NCBI RefSeq assembly: GCF_030273445.1
Contig: NZ_CP120678.1
Span: 2,615,004 to 2,679,003 of the forward strand
DNA length: 64,000 nt
Reading direction: 5' to 3'
DNA from: Selenobaculum gibii
GTDB lineage: Bacteria > Bacillota > Negativicutes > ICN-92133
Part shown: piece after piece, positions 36,648-45,294 of the stretch
Layout of the letters: each line of letters opens with the position of its first letter
How positions within the stretch are numbered: position 1 is the first letter of the stretch
The notes under the pieces: model-generated
The model's input: only the letters and a program-made list of their open reading frames with translations
Told to the model about the DNA's origin: nothing
Database searches by the model: none
Position numbers and translations under genes: made by a program

Positions 36648-36678
36648 GTATAAATTTATTGCTTTTAAGGAAATAATG
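36648..36678 (+). promoter_or_regulatory. sigma-F/G-like forespore promoter of yyaC
   Basis: GTATA (36648-36652), a 16-bp spacer and GGAAATAAT (from 36669) fit the sigma-F/sigma-G pattern GYATA-N16-GGnnAnAnT. It lies about 50 bp before yyaC. Confidence 0.55.
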
Positions 36679-36730
36679 ATACAGTCAGCGGATAAATTAT
36701 TTGCTGCAAATATATAAATAGGAGTAGATT

Positions 36731-37300
36731 ATGCAAAATCTTATGACAGAGCTATCCCCAACTGCTTCACCAAAATTATCCGTACATACCCCAACTGCAA
36801 TATACGAATTTGCTCAACGAATTACACCTTTTTTAAAAGAAGCCTATACCAGCAATCGGGATATCGTTTTTGTTTGTATTGGGACAGATCGCTCTACCGG
36901 CGATGCACTTGGACCGCTCACTGGAAGCAAACTAAAACAACTAAATTTGAAAACCCCTGTGTATGGAACATTAGATGAACCCGTACATGCAACCAATTTA
37001 GCCGAATATAGTAAAATTATTTATGAATCAAATCAAAACCCTTTTCTCATTGCAGTTGATGCATGCCTTGGTCAATTAAACAATGTCGGCTATCTTTCTA
37101 TTGGTAAAGGCGCTGTAAAACCTGGTGCCGCTGTAAAAAAAGACTTACCACCGATTGGTGATGCTTACATTACCGGCATAGTCAATGTCGGTGGATTCAT
37201 GGAACATCTTGTATTGCAAAGTACACGTTTAAATTTAGTAATGAAAATGTCAGATACTATCGCTCGTTCCATTTCTTTTGCGCTTCATCGATTTGCTTGA
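36731..37300 (+). CDS. yyaC: sporulation protein YyaC (DUF1256, GPR-like)
   Basis: A 189-aa protein of the YyaC family, related to the germination protease fold. The signature CIGTDRSTGDALGPLTGSKL is followed by VYGTLDEPVHATNL and IAVDACLGQLNNVGYLSIGKG. It is found in endospore formers and is forespore-expressed in Bacillus, where its exact job is unclear. AGGAG lies seven bases before the ATG. The sigma-F/G-like promoter supports a sporulation role and thus a spore-forming host. It is monocistronic. Confidence 0.93.
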   Translation: MQNLMTELSPTASPKLSVHTPTAIYEFAQRITPFLKEAYTSNRDIVFVCIGTDRSTGDALGPLTGSKLKQLNLKTPVYGTLDEPVHATNLAEYSKIIYESNQNPFLIAVDACLGQLNNVGYLSIGKGAVKPGAAVKKDLPPIGDAYITGIVNVGGFMEHLVLQSTRLNLVMKMSDTIARSISFALHRFA

Positions 37301-37305
37301 TAAAA

Positions 37306-37350
37306 AAATGACGCTATTAGATGACATTAAGCATCTAAATAGCGTCATTT
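37306..37350 (+). terminator. yyaC terminator
   Basis: A stem of about 18 bp with one bulge around an 8-nt loop, with a T-rich 3' flank. Confidence 0.8.
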
Positions 37351-37361
37351 CATTTTGAGAT

Positions 37362-37475
37362 AAAGTGAACTTGCTTCAGGTGGAGTTTTTCCTCATTGCC
37401 CTTATTCATAGAATTAGCATTTGGTGGTCTTTGAGTATAACACTCACTTATAAAAGCTAGGGTCTCTCTACAAAC
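37362..37475 (+). repeat. structured dispersed repeat, copy C (degenerate)
   Basis: Aligns with the copies at 4710 and 50000: the AAAGTGAACTTGCTTCAGG start, GTGGAGTTTTT..CTCAT, GCCCTTATTCA, and a core AACACTCACTTATAAAAGC-AGGGTC corresponding to the GTGGAGTTGGAGTC region of copy A. The second arm of the first hairpin is lost. It lies between yyaC and the convergent permease gene. Confidence 0.4.
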
Positions 37476-37523
37476 CAAAATCTTTGCCTTCCTGTGAATC
37501 GCTTATTTCGCTAGCTGAGTAAG

Positions 37524-38807
37524 TCAGTCATCAACTAAATTGACAGCTTTATATTTTTTGCGCGTTGCATCGTAAAAGAAAGCTAAAATGATGATAACTA
37601 AAGAGTACAGAATCTGATAACCTAACGAAAAATATATAAACATACAAAATATAGTTGAAGTAATTGCTAAAAACCGTTTTATTCCGCTTAGTAAAATTAC
37701 TCCTGAAATTGAAGCAAGTAAATAAAGTGCTACAAAAATTCCATTTGCATATAAAATTAAACTTTCCAGTTTGATTCCGACTGAATATTTCAAAACAATT
37801 GTTGCAAGGACACATAAGTAGCAAGGAATCAATGCATTTAACGGAATGCCCCGATTCGTTACTTTTGAAAAAAAAGAAGAAATAATTCCACTTTCCCCCA
37901 TACTGTAAATCATCCGTGAAAAGCTTAAAATATAAAGATTTACCGTTGTAAAACAACTAAAAAATCCTATAATGCCAATAAAAATAACACTAGAATTTCC
38001 CAATAAATACTTTAATAAGAACACCATATAATTCGCATCTATTTGCTCAGTTCCATATGCCTTATATTTTAGAACTATCAAACTAATTAAGACACATAAT
38101 CCACCAACTATAGCCATGCTGATAAAAATTGTTTTAGGAAAGTCTTTTTTTATGTCTTTAAATTCGGAAGAAAGATGTACGATAGCTTCTAAACCTACAA
38201 AACACCAAAATACAATAGTAATCGCTCTACTAATATTTAGCATAGTATCAGCATTTGCTGTTATATTAAAATTAACAAAATCAAAAAATAACTCCGATTG
38301 TTTTCCTAATGCCAAAACGATTATTCCAAGTAAAATTCCAACGATTATTATCGATATTATACTTTGAATACTTCCAGCGAATTTTAATCCCATTAAATTC
38401 ATAAGAAACATTGCTACAACCATTCCAACGCAAATAAAAAAGACCTCCATATCATTTGCTTGTACCACTGCACCTATATAATTTGCCCCTGTGATAATCA
38501 CAACAGGAGGACCAATCGGCATAACGGCTAAATACAGCCATGAAGTAAAATTTTCAAAGCAATCTCCCAAAGCTTGTTTCACAAAAAAAGCAGTTCCGCC
38601 CGCATGTGGATAGAAACTTCCCAAATTACTAAAAGTAAAGGCTATTGGAATCATAAATAAAATGGTAACTACCCAAGCTATAATTGAATAAACCCCTGCG
38701 ATTGTGGCCGCAACCGCAGGTATAATAAAAATGCTTGATCCAAGTAACGTAGATACTAATATTCCTATTCCTTGGTACAAATTTAAAGTCTTTTTTAAAT
38801 TAGACAT
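37524..38807 (-). CDS. APC-family amino acid permease
   Basis: A 427-aa inner-membrane protein with about 12 helices. The unwound TM1 motif is GIGILVSTLLGSSIFIIPAV, and the TM6 region (AITIVFWCFVGLEAIVHLSSEF) is typical of amino acid/polyamine/organocation transporters, resembling YjeH-type carriers. The substrate is unknown. Its start codon lies inside the end of the upstream radical SAM gene (13-bp overlap), so translation is probably coupled. The permease may export or import what that enzyme makes or uses. Confidence 0.87.
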   Translation of the reverse strand: MSNLKKTLNLYQGIGILVSTLLGSSIFIIPAVAATIAGVYSIIAWVVTILFMIPIAFTFSNLGSFYPHAGGTAFFVKQALGDCFENFTSWLYLAVMPIGPPVVIITGANYIGAVVQANDMEVFFICVGMVVAMFLMNLMGLKFAGSIQSIISIIIVGILLGIIVLALGKQSELFFDFVNFNITANADTMLNISRAITIVFWCFVGLEAIVHLSSEFKDIKKDFPKTIFISMAIVGGLCVLISLIVLKYKAYGTEQIDANYMVFLLKYLLGNSSVIFIGIIGFFSCFTTVNLYILSFSRMIYSMGESGIISSFFSKVTNRGIPLNALIPCYLCVLATIVLKYSVGIKLESLILYANGIFVALYLLASISGVILLSGIKRFLAITSTIFCMFIYFSLGYQILYSLVIIILAFFYDATRKKYKAVNLVDD

Positions 38808-39814
38808 GCCAATTCCTTTCTTATTTCTTCTCGGTCAACATAATTTCTGCATTTACATAACCCATGCAAAGCAATTCCGTCACAATAAGGTTTAGATTTT
38901 CTCCAAATATCAACTAAACTATTTTCACGAATATTTCCATACCCTTCTCCAGACATATTAAAGCAATCATATACCCTTCCCTCTACGTCAACATTTAAAT
39001 TTGTTCCTATTTTTATACAATCTAACCCTAACTCTCCAATAATAACACCTTTCCCCTTTCTATTGAGAATTTTCAAACCCCAAGTGTATCCATTTTCCCT
39101 ATCAAATTCGTTAATTCTTTTTACTGCATCCCTCACAACAGGGTAATCAACTAAATAATCTTCATATGCTGACTCAGTCGCCTTGCCTTGATAATAAATT
39201 GTATCTACAATAGGAAACATATTGTGATTTCTACAATAAACCCAGAAATCATATAGTTCATGTACATTATCATGAAGTATTGATGTCTCTAATGCAAGCA
39301 TTGTTTCATGATTATTATTTAGTCTTGTATATCCAATATCTATTAAATTTTTAAGCCCCATTTGCATCTTTTCATATGCACCTTTAAGATTACCAATATA
39401 CTTTTCTTGAGTTTCTTTTTTAAAGCTATTAAGCTTCCCTATTATAGCAACCTCATTTTTATATAACTTTTCAGCAATTTGATGAGTAATTAAACTTAAA
39501 TTCGAAAAAACTATTACATTCAAATTTTGCTCTTTAATAAAGCTGACAATCTCCCAAAAATTTTTTGCCATCAGAGGCTCTCCTGCACCAGCGATTAATA
39601 CCGTTTTTACTCCCAGTTGCTTTCCATCTCTAATGATCTGCTTCGTTTCTTCAGTATTTAATTCATTAGTGAAAGTTCTTGTCTGCGTTAAACAAAAAGG
39701 GCATTTAAAATTACATACATTTTCTAAAAATATATGTAAAGTTAAAAGCTTCCCTTCTTTCATTGCACTGTATACCTCATCTTTAGTAAATTTATTTCCC
39801 TTTAACCCAATCAT
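38795..39814 (-). CDS. radical SAM protein of unknown function
   Basis: A 339-aa radical SAM enzyme. The cluster motif is CNFKCPFC (Cys34, Cys38, Cys41), followed by the glycine-rich GAGEPLM. The C-terminal ~70 residues carry further cysteines (LDC, YDCFN, YC, LCKC) within a GNIRENSLVDIWRKS segment, a SPASM/twitch-like auxiliary cluster region. Such domains occur in peptide-modifying and small-molecule radical SAM enzymes. GAGGAG precedes the ATG. It is followed by, and overlaps, an APC amino acid permease. No precursor-peptide gene is visible nearby, so an amino-acid substrate is a reasonable guess but only that. Confidence 0.83.
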   Translation of the reverse strand: MIGLKGNKFTKDEVYSAMKEGKLLTLHIFLENVCNFKCPFCLTQTRTFTNELNTEETKQIIRDGKQLGVKTVLIAGAGEPLMAKNFWEIVSFIKEQNLNVIVFSNLSLITHQIAEKLYKNEVAIIGKLNSFKKETQEKYIGNLKGAYEKMQMGLKNLIDIGYTRLNNNHETMLALETSILHDNVHELYDFWVYCRNHNMFPIVDTIYYQGKATESAYEDYLVDYPVVRDAVKRINEFDRENGYTWGLKILNRKGKGVIIGELGLDCIKIGTNLNVDVEGRVYDCFNMSGEGYGNIRENSLVDIWRKSKPYCDGIALHGLCKCRNYVDREEIRKELACLI

Positions 39815-40079
39815 AAATCATTCTCCTCATAATAAATTTGTAAACTTGTAAACCAGATTACATTTTATTACTATTATGCATATATTTTTACTTTCCTTCC
39901 TTTTATGTATACTTTTTTATTTTTTTACAAAATTAACATATGAATTGTGTTTTTAAAATATATAAATTATGTTTTTGCAAAATATTGTATTTTCTTTAAA
40001 GCAGGCAGATTAATTTTCCCTAAATATTTTAAAATAATGCTCATTTTAATAGAAATTTATTATATCTTTCTAAAGTAAA
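39815..40079. other. AT-rich intergenic region
   Basis: No gene or clear regulatory signal was found between the radical SAM gene and the hairpin at 40080. The upstream promoter of the radical SAM-permease pair should lie here, but no box pair stands out. Confidence 0.4.
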
Positions 40080-40126
40080 AAATAAATGTTGCTATTTGAT
40101 TTTCATCAAAATAGCAACATTTATTT
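40080..40126 (-). terminator. terminator downstream of acyltransferase-like pseudogene
   Basis: A long stem (40080-40100 with 40105-40126, one bulge) and a T-rich flank on both sides. It lies about 110 bp after the pseudogene's stop codon on the minus strand. Confidence 0.75.
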
Positions 40127-40234
40127 TAGCTCTCTTTATTGAACGAAATTTATACTTTTCTTTATATATCATAGACTACAAAAAATATGCCATTGTTCAC
40201 ACGCCTCTTATTTTGCAAACAAAAAAATATAAAT

Positions 40235-40560
40235 TTATAGATAACTATTATCAGATTCCACACAAGCTTCCATATTTAATACTATTAAATCTATAATTTT
40301 TCCCACGATATTCTTATCTATGGTTGATTGAAAAAAATTCACTGACAATGTCAATGTGTCATTATAAGTACTGATTGTTAGCATAAATCCAGGGAATAGC
40401 CTCCGATGCCAAGCATATAATAATCTTCTATTTCAATACCGCCTAGATAAATTTCATCACTAGACAAAACCCCGATATTAGACAACTACGGATTACATAA
40501 CCCAGAGCTATCTTTTTCTTTAGCAAACTACACAAACTGATTTTCAACTTTTTTAAAATC
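40235..40560 (-). pseudogene. remnant of acetyltransferase/condensation-domain-like gene
   Basis: Minus-strand translation gives a recognisable C-terminal stretch: LSNIGVLSSDEIYLGG, IEIEDYYMLG, then after a frameshift ISTYNDTLTLSVNFFQ and a final helix IVGKIIDLIVLNMEAC before a TAA at 40235. This order (SNIG..., edaYmlG, STY..LTLS.nf) is like the ends of alcohol-acetyltransferase/condensation-fold proteins. Two in-frame TAG codons (near 40528 and 40486) and a frameshift near 40382 break it, and the catalytic HHxxxD half is missing. It is a decayed gene with its terminator still in place. Confidence 0.6.
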
Positions 40561-40611
40561 AATATTTCTCAGTGTTTCAAAGTATAATACCGAGTCAATA
40601 ATAAATGAATT

Positions 40612-41373
40612 TTACACTAAAATAATTTCCACGCCATGCCCACGTAAATGTTCAAGTAATTTAGGATCTGCCTCTTTATTCGTCACGATCATATCTAGCC
40701 TTGATAGCTCGGCAACGGTAACAAGTGAATTTATTTGTATTTTTGTATGGTCCATAGCTAAGACAACTTTTCGAGCCTGCCCCACCAAAGCACGTTTTGT
40801 TTCGGCATCTACAATACTAGCAGTTGTTACACCACTTTTACTATGCACTCCGGTTCCAGCCAAAAATAAAATATCTACTGTAAAACGCCGAATAAACTCG
40901 TTCGTTAATTCGCCAATAAATCCATTGATACTTTCAACATATTCCCCTGGCGCAATTAATAACTTTACCTCTTTAGCTGCACTTAAAATATTTGCAGCTG
41001 GCAAAGAGTCAGTTAAAACAACAATATTTTTTCGATCTATTAAATGCCCTGCAATTTCCTCCGTTGTCGACCCACAATCAATAAATATTGAAGATCCTTC
41101 TTTTACTAAACTTGCGCAATATTGACCAATGCGACTTTTCTCTGGCTGCAATTTTTTTTTGCGAAATCGTTGGTTATAAAAAAATGCCCCTCCACTATTT
41201 AAAACTGCGCTTCCATGCGTTAACGTAATCAAACCTTGTTGAGAAAAAATATTTAAGTCTCTCCGAATTGTCATCGTCGATACCTCTAACTTTTCAGCAA
41301 GCTCTTTAATTGTAAGCGAACGCATCGTTTCCAATAATTTCAATATTTCTTGGCGCCGTTCTATTGCCTTCAT
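40612..41373 (-). CDS. DeoR-family transcriptional regulator
   Basis: A 253-aa sugar-phosphate-responsive regulator. The N-terminal helix-turn-helix is LTIKELAEKLEVSTMTIRRDL (residues ~20-40). The effector domain has the DeoR-type IDCGSTTEEIA and LFLAGTGVHSKSGVTT loops that bind phosphosugars. It is divergent from the EIIA-like gene, and the shared intergenic DNA holds four phased copies of GTTATTTT, likely operators for this protein. The regulated sugar is not evident. Confidence 0.92.
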   Translation of the reverse strand: MKAIERRQEILKLLETMRSLTIKELAEKLEVSTMTIRRDLNIFSQQGLITLTHGSAVLNSGGAFFYNQRFRKKKLQPEKSRIGQYCASLVKEGSSIFIDCGSTTEEIAGHLIDRKNIVVLTDSLPAANILSAAKEVKLLIAPGEYVESINGFIGELTNEFIRRFTVDILFLAGTGVHSKSGVTTASIVDAETKRALVGQARKVVLAMDHTKIQINSLVTVAELSRLDMIVTNKEADPKLLEHLRGHGVEIILV

Positions 41374-41390
41374 AACTCACCCCTCCAAAT

Positions 41391-41471
41391 GTTATTTTCA
41401 TGTTATTTTTTCATATTATATCATGTAAAAACCACATTTTATGTTATTTTTATTGGATTTTTTGTTATTTT
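41391..41471. promoter_or_regulatory. four helically phased GTTATTTT repeats, putative DeoR operator
   Basis: Copies of GTTATTTT start at 41391, 41402, 41443 and 41464. The spacings (11, 41, 21) are near multiples of one helical turn, so all face the same side of the DNA. They lie between the DeoR gene and the EIIA-like gene, just upstream of the promoter of the latter. Confidence 0.65.
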
Positions 41472-41485
41472 TTTAACATTTCATC

Positions 41486-41514
41486 TTGTGAGAAGATGGT
41501 AAAAATTTTATGAT
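41486..41514 (+). promoter_or_regulatory. promoter of EIIA-like gene
   Basis: TTGTGA (41486-41491), 17-bp spacer, TATGAT (41509-41514). Confidence 0.6.
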
Positions 41515-41561
41515 ACAGACATAGTAATACCGTACAATACCTTATGATAGGAGTGATAAAA

Positions 41562-41963
41562 ATGAAATTTCTACTAATCTCAAACAGTACCCTTGCAGAG
41601 GAGATGTATGAAGCAATGAAAAATTTTTATACCAATCCCGAAATTGATTTTATTCATTTAGCCTCTTTATCAACGAATGACTTTATTAAAAAAATTAAAA
41701 ATTATTTATTAAGCACCTCCGAAGAATTTTTAATTCTTTGTGATTTATATGGGAGCACGGCTTTTAATGAAACTGCTTATTTATTACAAGAATTAAAACT
41801 TTTGCACCGTAGTGTAATAATCACCGGCATGAGTCTGCCAATGACCTTTAAACTTTACGGTTTAAAGGACCAGTGGAACATATGCTCAATAAAATCACTT
41901 TACCAGACACCGGACTCTAAAAATCATGGAATTTTTATTTATGACAAAGAAGTCGCTATCTAA
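41562..41963 (+). CDS. PTS EIIA (mannose-type)-like protein lacking the phospho-histidine
   Basis: A 133-aa protein with the mannose-family EIIA fold. The block CDLYGSTAFNETAYLL corresponds to the D(L/M)xGGTPFN region. In functional enzymes the first strand ends in ASHGxxA, whose histidine is phosphorylated; here it reads ISNSTLAEEM, with no histidine. Thus it probably cannot pass phosphate and may act as a sensor or regulator. The ATG at 41562 follows AGGAGTG. It is divergent from a DeoR regulator, with no other PTS genes nearby. It is followed by a hairpin at 42069. Confidence 0.72.
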   Translation: MKFLLISNSTLAEEMYEAMKNFYTNPEIDFIHLASLSTNDFIKKIKNYLLSTSEEFLILCDLYGSTAFNETAYLLQELKLLHRSVIITGMSLPMTFKLYGLKDQWNICSIKSLYQTPDSKNHGIFIYDKEVAI

Positions 41964-42068
41964 AGTAACATAGAATTAATTCGAAAAACTAACTGCTCAC
42001 TTGTTCCCTATGAATATAACCCTCACTTTTTAAATTTCCACCTTTATTTTATCAACAAATTTGCTCTT

Positions 42069-42119
42069 AAATAAAGCAGGCTGACAGTAGTATTGAGATA
42101 CCGTCAGCCTGCTTTATTT
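42069..42119 (+). terminator. terminator downstream of EIIA-like gene
   Basis: A perfect 17-bp stem (42069-42085 with 42103-42119) about 105 bp after the stop codon. The rest of 41964-42282 shows nothing else recognisable. Confidence 0.75.
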
Positions 42120-42282
42120 GATTGCTAGAAAAAATTTAATTAGTATAGAATGTTCTAAATATACCTTTTTATTTTCTATCTATGCTCTTTTCTATTGAAA
42201 CTTTCCAAATTTAGCGTTATGATTAATTCGATGAATTAATTATCCAAAAATAATTACTATTAATTAAGTCCAGGAGGTTTTT

Positions 42283-43827
42283 ATGACTAAACATGAATTC
42301 GCTAATTTAAGAATTCCTATCGAAGCCGACAATCCAGCTATCATTCGTAATAATGATTTATGTATTAAATGCGGACAATGTCTACAAGTATGTAAAAATG
42401 AAATTGCTGTAGGACGTTTATACGACTTAACGAGTACAAATGATATGGCTATCTGCATCCATTGCGGTCAATGTGCAAATATTTGTCCTGTAAATGCAAT
42501 TACAGAACGAAAAGAATTTGATTTTGTACGCAAAGAAATTCAAGATCCTGATAAAATTGTTATCTTTAGTACCTCACCTTCTGTCCGTGTCGGATTAGGC
42601 GAAGAATTCAATCTACCCGCTGGCAGTTTTGTCGAAGGAAAAATGGTTACAGCTTTACGCCTGCTCGGTGCTGATTTTGTATTAGACACCAATTTTTCTG
42701 CCGATTTAACTATTATGGAGGAAGCTAGCGAACTCGTTGAACGCATCACCAAAAAGAATAAGCCACTCCCTCAATTTACAAGTTGCTGCCCTGCATGGGT
42801 AAAATTTGCTGAAACCTTTTACCCTCAAATTCTTCCCCATATTTCCTCAGCCAAAAGTCCAATTGGAATGCAAGGCCCGACAATTAAAACCTTTTTTGCT
42901 CAGCTAAATCATTTAGACAGCAAAAAAATTGTAAATGTTGCAGTAACCCCTTGTACTGCCAAAAAATTTGAAATACGCCGTTCAGAAATGATTGCATCTG
43001 CAAATTACTTAAATGAACCGGAGCTTCATGATATGGATTATGTCATTACAACGCGTGAACTAGCACAATGGCTAAGAGAAGAAGGTATTGATTTCAATGC
43101 TTTAATGGATTCTGACTATGATGAATTTATGGGGGTAGCGTCTGGTTCCGGTGTAATTTTCGGTAATACCGGCGGCGTAATGGAAGCAGCTGCGCGGACG
43201 GCCTATTATTTAATTACAGGTGAAAATCCACCTAGCGATTTTATGACACTTCAGTCCGTTCGAGGTATGGATGGTATTCGCGAAGCAACCGTTACTATTG
43301 ATCATATCCCATTAAAACTCGCAATTGTCCATGGAACAGAAAATGTTCGACAGCTGATTGAGGCTTGGCAAGCTGGGGAGAAACAATATGATTTTGTTGA
43401 GGTAATGACATGTCGCGGCGGTTGTATCGGTGGCGGCGGACAGCCAAAAGCAAATCCCATAACAGATGAAATCCGCAATGCGAGAATTAAGTCTTTATAT
43501 CATAAAGACCATCATATGACACTACGCTTTAGTCATGAAAATCCAGAGATAAAAAAAACTTACACTGACTTTTATCATGCCCCACTTAGTGAACTAGCAG
43601 AAAAACTACTACATACAACTTACCTGGATCGCAGCAATGACTTAGGCCCATTAGGAATAATAAAAGCTAAAACTTCCGTAGAAGCTAAGCCAGCTAATTT
43701 AGCAACGAGCACTAAACAGTATCGTTGTACCATCTGTGGCTATATCCATGAGGGTGAAATTCCCGATGATTTCACCTGTCCTTTATGTGGCGTGCCAAAA
43801 GATTTATTCGAAGAAGTAAAACATTGA
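42283..43827 (+). CDS. [FeFe]-hydrogenase fused to C-terminal rubredoxin
   Basis: A 514-aa cytosolic hydrogenase. Two 4Fe-4S motifs open the protein (Cys27/30/33/37 and Cys58/61/64/68). The H-cluster motifs follow: TSCCPAW (166-172), TPCTAKKFE (222-230) and TCRGGCIGGGGQP (near 385). The second motif has Thr where well-studied hydrogen-producing enzymes have Met (MPCTAKK). After a linker, the last ~50 residues form a rubredoxin (YRCTICGYIHEG...CPLCG). The fusion suggests electron exchange between H2 and a rubredoxin-linked acceptor, perhaps oxygen or peroxide reduction. AGGAGG precedes the ATG. It is monocistronic. Confidence 0.93.
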   Translation: MTKHEFANLRIPIEADNPAIIRNNDLCIKCGQCLQVCKNEIAVGRLYDLTSTNDMAICIHCGQCANICPVNAITERKEFDFVRKEIQDPDKIVIFSTSPSVRVGLGEEFNLPAGSFVEGKMVTALRLLGADFVLDTNFSADLTIMEEASELVERITKKNKPLPQFTSCCPAWVKFAETFYPQILPHISSAKSPIGMQGPTIKTFFAQLNHLDSKKIVNVAVTPCTAKKFEIRRSEMIASANYLNEPELHDMDYVITTRELAQWLREEGIDFNALMDSDYDEFMGVASGSGVIFGNTGGVMEAAARTAYYLITGENPPSDFMTLQSVRGMDGIREATVTIDHIPLKLAIVHGTENVRQLIEAWQAGEKQYDFVEVMTCRGGCIGGGGQPKANPITDEIRNARIKSLYHKDHHMTLRFSHENPEIKKTYTDFYHAPLSELAEKLLHTTYLDRSNDLGPLGIIKAKTSVEAKPANLATSTKQYRCTICGYIHEGEIPDDFTCPLCGVPKDLFEEVKH

Positions 43828-43840
43828 TTATAGTTGAAAT

Positions 43841-43880
43841 AAAAAAGGCAATATCAAATTGAATTGATATTGCCTTTTTT
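43841..43880. terminator. bidirectional terminator hydrogenase / bactofilin
   Basis: A perfect 17-bp stem (43841-43857 with 43864-43880), A-run on the left and T-run on the right, between convergent genes. Confidence 0.92.
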
Positions 43881-43894
43881 ATTTATTTACTATA

Positions 43895-44275
43895 CTATTC
43901 TTCTTCATTTGTAATAGGTCTAGGCTCCATATTACTTTGACCTCTAAATACCGCACCTTCAGCTATACTAAGTACGCTTGCATTTACATCACCATATAGC
44001 TTACCGTTTGGCATAATTTCAAGTTTACTTTCAGCACTAATGTTTCCAGTTACTTCACCAGAAATAAGAACACTGCGCCCACTAATATTACCAATTACTC
44101 GACCAGCATCGCCAACTACAATTTCGCCTGTAATAGAAATCTCGCCTTCGACCATCCCATCCACACGCATATTTCCTGACCCATGAATAGACCCTTTGAT
44201 TTGAGTATTTTTCCCGATAACTGTCTCTATATCACTCGAAAAACTATTATCATTATTTTTGCCTAGTTTAAACAT
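43895..44275 (-). CDS. bactofilin family cytoskeletal protein
   Basis: A ~126-aa polymer-forming protein. Repeated short beta-strand units of the form G-x-I-x-G (VIGKNTQIKGSIHGSGNMRVDGMVEGEI...) build the right-handed beta-helix of bactofilins. An open extension of 26 codons lies upstream, but the ATG at 44275 (MFKLGK) gives a normal N-terminus; both starts have weak ribosome binding sites. Bactofilins scaffold cell-shape or envelope proteins and often pair with M23 peptidases, as here, where the peptidase gene is just upstream. Confidence 0.88.
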   Translation of the reverse strand: MFKLGKNNDNSFSSDIETVIGKNTQIKGSIHGSGNMRVDGMVEGEISITGEIVVGDAGRVIGNISGRSVLISGEVTGNISAESKLEIMPNGKLYGDVNASVLSIAEGAVFRGQSNMEPRPITNEEE

Positions 44276-44382
44276 ATATTCACGCAGCCTTTCACTTCGA
44301 TTATCCGATGCCTTAACACAGTTAAAATATCTGCATGCTTTTATGGAATTCATACTGATTAACTAAGAACGCTTATTTAAAT

Positions 44383-45294
44383 TTATAAAAAGCGATCCGG
44401 ATTTACCGCCTTGCCATTTACACGGACTTCGTAATGAACATGCGGTCCTGTGCTAAAGCCAGTACTACCCATATACGCAATAAGCTGACCTTTTTTTACA
44501 ACCTGCCCCACGCTCACTGCATTACGAGAATTATGCGCATACCTAGTTACAATTCCATTTCCATGATCAAGGTCAACCATATAGCCATATCCGCCAGAAT
44601 TCCAACCACTATCAACAACAACACCATCCGCAGCAGCTACGATTGGTGTACCAATATCATTCGCAATATCTATACCAGGATGAAAGTCACTGCCGTTCCA
44701 TCTTAGTCCATAGCGCGAACTAACATCACCGCTAGCAGGCCATATAGATGGAGTTATTGCCATTTGTGCTTTCTTATCCTTAATTTTCCCTTTTAAGTCT
44801 TCCAAACTTTGTTGACGAATTTTTGCACTACCAATTAAATCATCTAATGTTTCATTTACATTTTCAATATTTGGAGTAATTGACGGGCCACCTTGTCCTT
44901 CATGCACCGCCCCAAGTCTAGTCACTCCAGAACGTGATACTTCATTACTTTCAATTGATGTCAATTGGCGTATTTCTACTTCCAATTCATTTAATTTTTC
45001 CATATCCTCTTGTAATTCAGCTGTCTTCTTTGAAAGCTGCAATAATTGTGCTTGCTGAAGACCATTGACTTCACGTAATTGCGTTAACTCTGCCTTATCC
45101 TTTTCAACAAGGCTTGCATTGTACGTGGAGTACCCAAGAGCTCCCACAAACAAAGTCACCCCTAAACAAATAGCAGCCGCACCATATTTTATTGTACGAA
45201 TCGGTAGCCGGATACTTCGTACAGTTTCACCTTGGTGCGGAATAATTTTTAGAGTATATTCTCTGTTGTCGGGTTTGTGTACTTTTTTATGCAT
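44383..45294 (-). CDS. membrane-anchored M23 peptidase
   Basis: A 303-aa cell-wall endopeptidase. One membrane helix (about residues 38-58) follows a short cytoplasmic start, then a periplasmic coiled coil (about 60-115), then a C-terminal LytM domain with zinc ligands in HPGIDIA and HVHYE. It cuts peptide cross-links in peptidoglycan or activates other hydrolases. The ATG at 45294 has GGGGAGG at good spacing, so the 11-codon longer frame was not used. It is followed by bactofilin, a pairing linked to local wall remodelling. Confidence 0.92.
   Translation of the reverse strand: MHKKVHKPDNREYTLKIIPHQGETVRSIRLPIRTIKYGAAAICLGVTLFVGALGYSTYNASLVEKDKAELTQLREVNGLQQAQLLQLSKKTAELQEDMEKLNELEVEIRQLTSIESNEVSRSGVTRLGAVHEGQGGPSITPNIENVNETLDDLIGSAKIRQQSLEDLKGKIKDKKAQMAITPSIWPASGDVSSRYGLRWNGSDFHPGIDIANDIGTPIVAAADGVVVDSGWNSGGYGYMVDLDHGNGIVTRYAHNSRNAVSVGQVVKKGQLIAYMGSTGFSTGPHVHYEVRVNGKAVNPDRFL

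Noticed and set aside
37549..37956. 135-codon minus-strand frame inside the permease gene
   Set aside because: Out-of-frame overlap within a clear membrane transporter; Phe/Cys-rich composition is a frame-shifted reading of hydrophobic codons.
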